This document shows, in pieces, positions 6,631 to 7,863 of a stretch of 7,863 nucleotides of DNA. Below the pieces are notes generated by a model. The model searched no databases. It saw only the letters and a program-made list of their open reading frames with translations, and had not been told where the DNA came from. The DNA is from an uncultured Alphaproteobacteria bacterium. GTDB taxonomy: Bacteria > Pseudomonadota > Alphaproteobacteria > Rickettsiales > UBA1997. The stretch's first letter is position 1, and each line of letters opens with the position of its first letter. The stretch is taken from assembly GCA_903837365.1 (NCBI GenBank), contig CAILUF010000278.1, positions 1-7,863 of the forward strand. The letters are read 5' to 3'. A program made the position numbers and the translations under genes.

Positions 6631-7584
6631 ATGAAAAAAATTATACAACAACAAAAACAGCGCAAAAAAGATTTTATTGATCTAGATAAAATTGACGCAA
6701 AAGAGTTAAAAAAAATTATTGAAATTGCTCATAAACTCAAGAAGCAGAAGGATTTAAATAGCCAAGCTAAATTATTGGCTCATAAAAATTTGGCGATGAT
6801 TTTTGAAAAAAATTCTACGCGTACACGAATCTCCTTTGAAGTTGCAATAAATCAACTTGGCGGACATGCTATTATCCTCAATAAAAATCAAATGCAATTG
6901 GGCAAGGGCGAAACTATTGAAGATACCGCGCAAGTTCTTTCGCGTTACGTTGATGCAATTATGATTCGCTCTTATGCTCATGAAACGATTTTGAATTTGG
7001 CAAAAAACTCTACAGTACCAGTGATCAACGGCCTTTCTGATTTTTCGCATCCTTGTCAAATTCTAGCAACAATTTTAACGATTGAAGAGCATCTTGGAAA
7101 AATTTCTGGTAAAAAAATTGTCTGGTTAGGTGATCAAAATAATGTTTTAAATTCGTTAATTCAAGCTTGCGAAACTTTTGATTTTGAACTTGTAATTGCT
7201 AGCCCTGCGGAAATTAATTTTTCAATTTCGGAAATAAAAAAAGCTGTTAAAAATAAAGCTAAAATTAAATTAATTCACGATGCCAAAAAAGCCGTTAAAG
7301 ATGCCGATGTTTTAGTTACCGACACCTGGATTTCAATGGGTGAAGAAGCTGAAAATAATGATGCCATTAAGCAAAGAAAAATAAATTTACTTAGCCCTTA
7401 TCAAGTCAATAAAACATTGATGAATTTGGCAAAAAAGACAGCAATTTTTACGCATTGCTTACCGGCTTATCGAGGTTACGAAGTTAGCAAAGAAGTTTTG
7501 GAATCAAAGCAATCGGTGGTTTTTGATGAAGCTGAAAATAGATTGCATATTCAAAAAGCAATTTTGGTTTGGGCTTTGCAGTAA
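6631..7584 (+). CDS. argF: Ornithine carbamoyltransferase
   Basis: This enzyme joins carbamoyl phosphate and ornithine to give citrulline and phosphate in cytoplasmic arginine synthesis. The 317 residues match the usual length. The carbamoyl-phosphate loop STRTR is at 62-66, HPCQ at 140-143, the ornithine-side motif DTWISMGEE at 231-239, the catalytic HCLPAYRG at 275-282, and the C-terminal FDEAENRLHIQKAIL at 298-312. All active-site motifs are intact, and the ornithine-type SMG and HCLP motifs separate it from aspartate carbamoyltransferase. The ATG at 6631 gives a slightly long Lys/Gln-rich N-terminus (MKKIIQQQKQRKK) before the usual FIDLDKID start region. No in-frame ATG lies between it and that region, so I kept it. 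No Shine-Dalgarno is visible. It is transcribed divergently from murG and stands alone, with a terminator downstream. The biosynthetic role is inferred from the absence of arcA/arcC neighbours. Confidence 0.96.
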   Translation: MKKIIQQQKQRKKDFIDLDKIDAKELKKIIEIAHKLKKQKDLNSQAKLLAHKNLAMIFEKNSTRTRISFEVAINQLGGHAIILNKNQMQLGKGETIEDTAQVLSRYVDAIMIRSYAHETILNLAKNSTVPVINGLSDFSHPCQILATILTIEEHLGKISGKKIVWLGDQNNVLNSLIQACETFDFELVIASPAEINFSISEIKKAVKNKAKIKLIHDAKKAVKDADVLVTDTWISMGEEAENNDAIKQRKINLLSPYQVNKTLMNLAKKTAIFTHCLPAYRGYEVSKEVLESKQSVVFDEAENRLHIQKAILVWALQ

Positions 7585-7597
7585 TTTTGGATGCGTC

Positions 7598-7627
7598 GCT
7601 CTCGGGCTATAGCTCCCCCCTTGAGGG
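7598..7627. repeat. 30-bp dispersed repeat, right copy (module A)
   Basis: The segment starts GCTCTCGGGCTATAGCT and ends CTTGAGGG. It is the inverted partner of 51-80 with one mismatch. Its last three bases are shared with the following module B. It starts 13 bp after the argF stop codon. Confidence 0.8.
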
Positions 7628-7644
7628 CTTACATCCCTACATTT
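7625..7644. repeat. 20-bp dispersed repeat, right copy (module B)
   Basis: GGGCTTACATCCCTACATTT is the exact inverted match of 151-170. Here it is joined directly to module A, whereas at the left end the two modules are about 70 bp apart and in the opposite order relative to the gene. Confidence 0.8.
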
Positions 7645-7678
7645 AGTAAAAACACTCATCAAACTTACGGGCCCATAA

Positions 7679-7695
7679 CTCCCCCCTTGAGGGCT
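7679..7695. repeat. Partial module A copy, 17-bp direct repeat
   Basis: CTCCCCCCTTGAGGGCT here repeats 7613-7629 exactly in the same orientation, 66 bp further on, without the CTCGGGCT part of the full module. Confidence 0.8.
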
Positions 7696-7739
7696 CTTCG
7701 CGTTCAAAAAAAAGCCTAAACGGCTTTTTTTAGCGAAGA
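7695..7739. terminator. Strong nested bidirectional intrinsic terminator downstream of argF
   Basis: The inner stem AAAAAAAGCC (7707-7716) pairs with GGCTTTTTTT (7722-7731) around the loop TAAAC, giving a T-tract in both directions. An outer stem, TCTTCGC (7695-7701) with GCGAAGA (7733-7739), lengthens the structure. It lies about 110 bp after the argF stop and would also stop transcription entering from the right. Confidence 0.8.
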
Positions 7740-7778
7740 ACGGGATTAGGAGCGGATGCGACGCAATCCCTGGCGTGA

Positions 7779-7799
7779 ATCTTTTTCAAAGAAAAAGAT
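7779..7799. repeat. Perfect 9-bp hairpin
   Basis: ATCTTTTTC (7779-7787) and GAAAAAGAT (7791-7799) pair fully around a 3-nt AAA loop. No T-tract follows on either strand, so a terminator role is uncertain. Confidence 0.6.
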
Positions 7800-7804
7800 G
7801 AAAC

Positions 7805-7857
7805 GTTTAAAAGCAAAAAAATCTAAAAATGTCGATTTCTTGATTTAACTTTTAAAC
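7805..7857. repeat. 9-bp inverted repeat enclosing 35 bp
   Basis: GTTTAAAAG (7805-7813) and CTTTTAAAC (7849-7857) are perfect inverted copies. A smaller AAATC (7819-7823) / GATTT (7834-7838) pair lies inside. AT-only arms apart from the terminal G-C pairs make chance plausible. Confidence 0.4.
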
Positions 7858-7863
7858 TAAAAA

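Larger units (their letters stand above)
7585..7863. other. Gene-free, repeat- and hairpin-rich region downstream of argF
   Basis: I see no credible gene here. The region contains module A (7598-7627) fused to module B (7625-7644), a second partial CTCCCCCCTTGAGGGCT (7679-7695), a strong terminator hairpin (7695-7739), a GGGATT/AATCCC stem (7742-7770), a 9-bp hairpin (7779-7799) and a distant inverted repeat near the end (7805-7857). Apart from the AT-rich last 60 bp, it is more G+C-rich than the genes. Confidence 0.7.

Noticed and set aside
51..7627. The whole segment as a mobile element bounded by terminal inverted repeats
   Set aside because: There is no transposase or integrase inside, the genes are housekeeping, and the repeat modules also occur as extra partial copies, which fits a dispersed intergenic repeat better.
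7504..7707. 67-codon minus-strand reading frame with two SPQGGSY segments
   Set aside because: Its repeats are just translations of the CTCCCCCCTTGAGGG DNA repeat, it overlaps the 3' end of argF antisense, and it crosses the terminator; it is not a credible gene.
7741..7800. tRNA or similar RNA gene
   Set aside because: Stems are present, but no acceptor/anticodon/T-loop arrangement can be drawn.

Overview
The window reads as chromosomal DNA from a strongly AT-rich alphaproteobacterium. Rickettsiales or a related host-associated lineage is my best guess; it rests on the AT-biased Lys/Asn/Ile-rich proteins, the style of MurG and the repeat-filled intergenic ends. It was not tested by any search. 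Five protein-coding genes fill almost all of the sequence. All five use ATG starts (one start re-chosen here) and TAA stops, and none has a convincing Shine-Dalgarno sequence.

Layout. Positions 1-325 hold no gene; they contain hairpins, short dispersed repeats and a degenerate tandem array downstream of panB. Four genes then run leftward on the minus strand, in transcription order: murG (6451-5288), a short RodZ-like membrane HTH protein (5200-4580), a large AsmA-family protein (4568-1110) and panB (1117-326). The last three are tightly packed: an 11-bp gap between the RodZ-like gene and the AsmA gene, and an 8-bp overlap between the AsmA gene and panB. An 87-bp gap with a small hairpin separates murG from them. 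A 179-bp divergent intergenic region (6452-6630) carries a candidate extended -10 promoter for murG and a near-perfect 20-bp palindrome. argF (6631-7584) runs rightward, followed by gene-free repeat- and hairpin-rich DNA to 7863, including a strong bidirectional terminator.

Function. The leftward genes are mostly envelope genes: MurG makes lipid II, RodZ-like proteins link the cell-shape machinery to the membrane, and AsmA-family proteins are implicated in inner-to-outer membrane lipid transport. PanB (pantothenate/CoA) and ArgF (arginine/citrulline) are metabolic, which suggests that this organism keeps some biosynthesis that strongly reduced intracellular bacteria often lose.

The coding content is ordinary, and I found no evidence of a new defence, mobile or enzymatic system. 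The items most worth a second look are the modular intergenic repeats placed 3' of both outermost genes in the same transcript sense, the palindrome between murG and argF, and two independent in-frame 12-bp tandem arrays in neighbouring genes.
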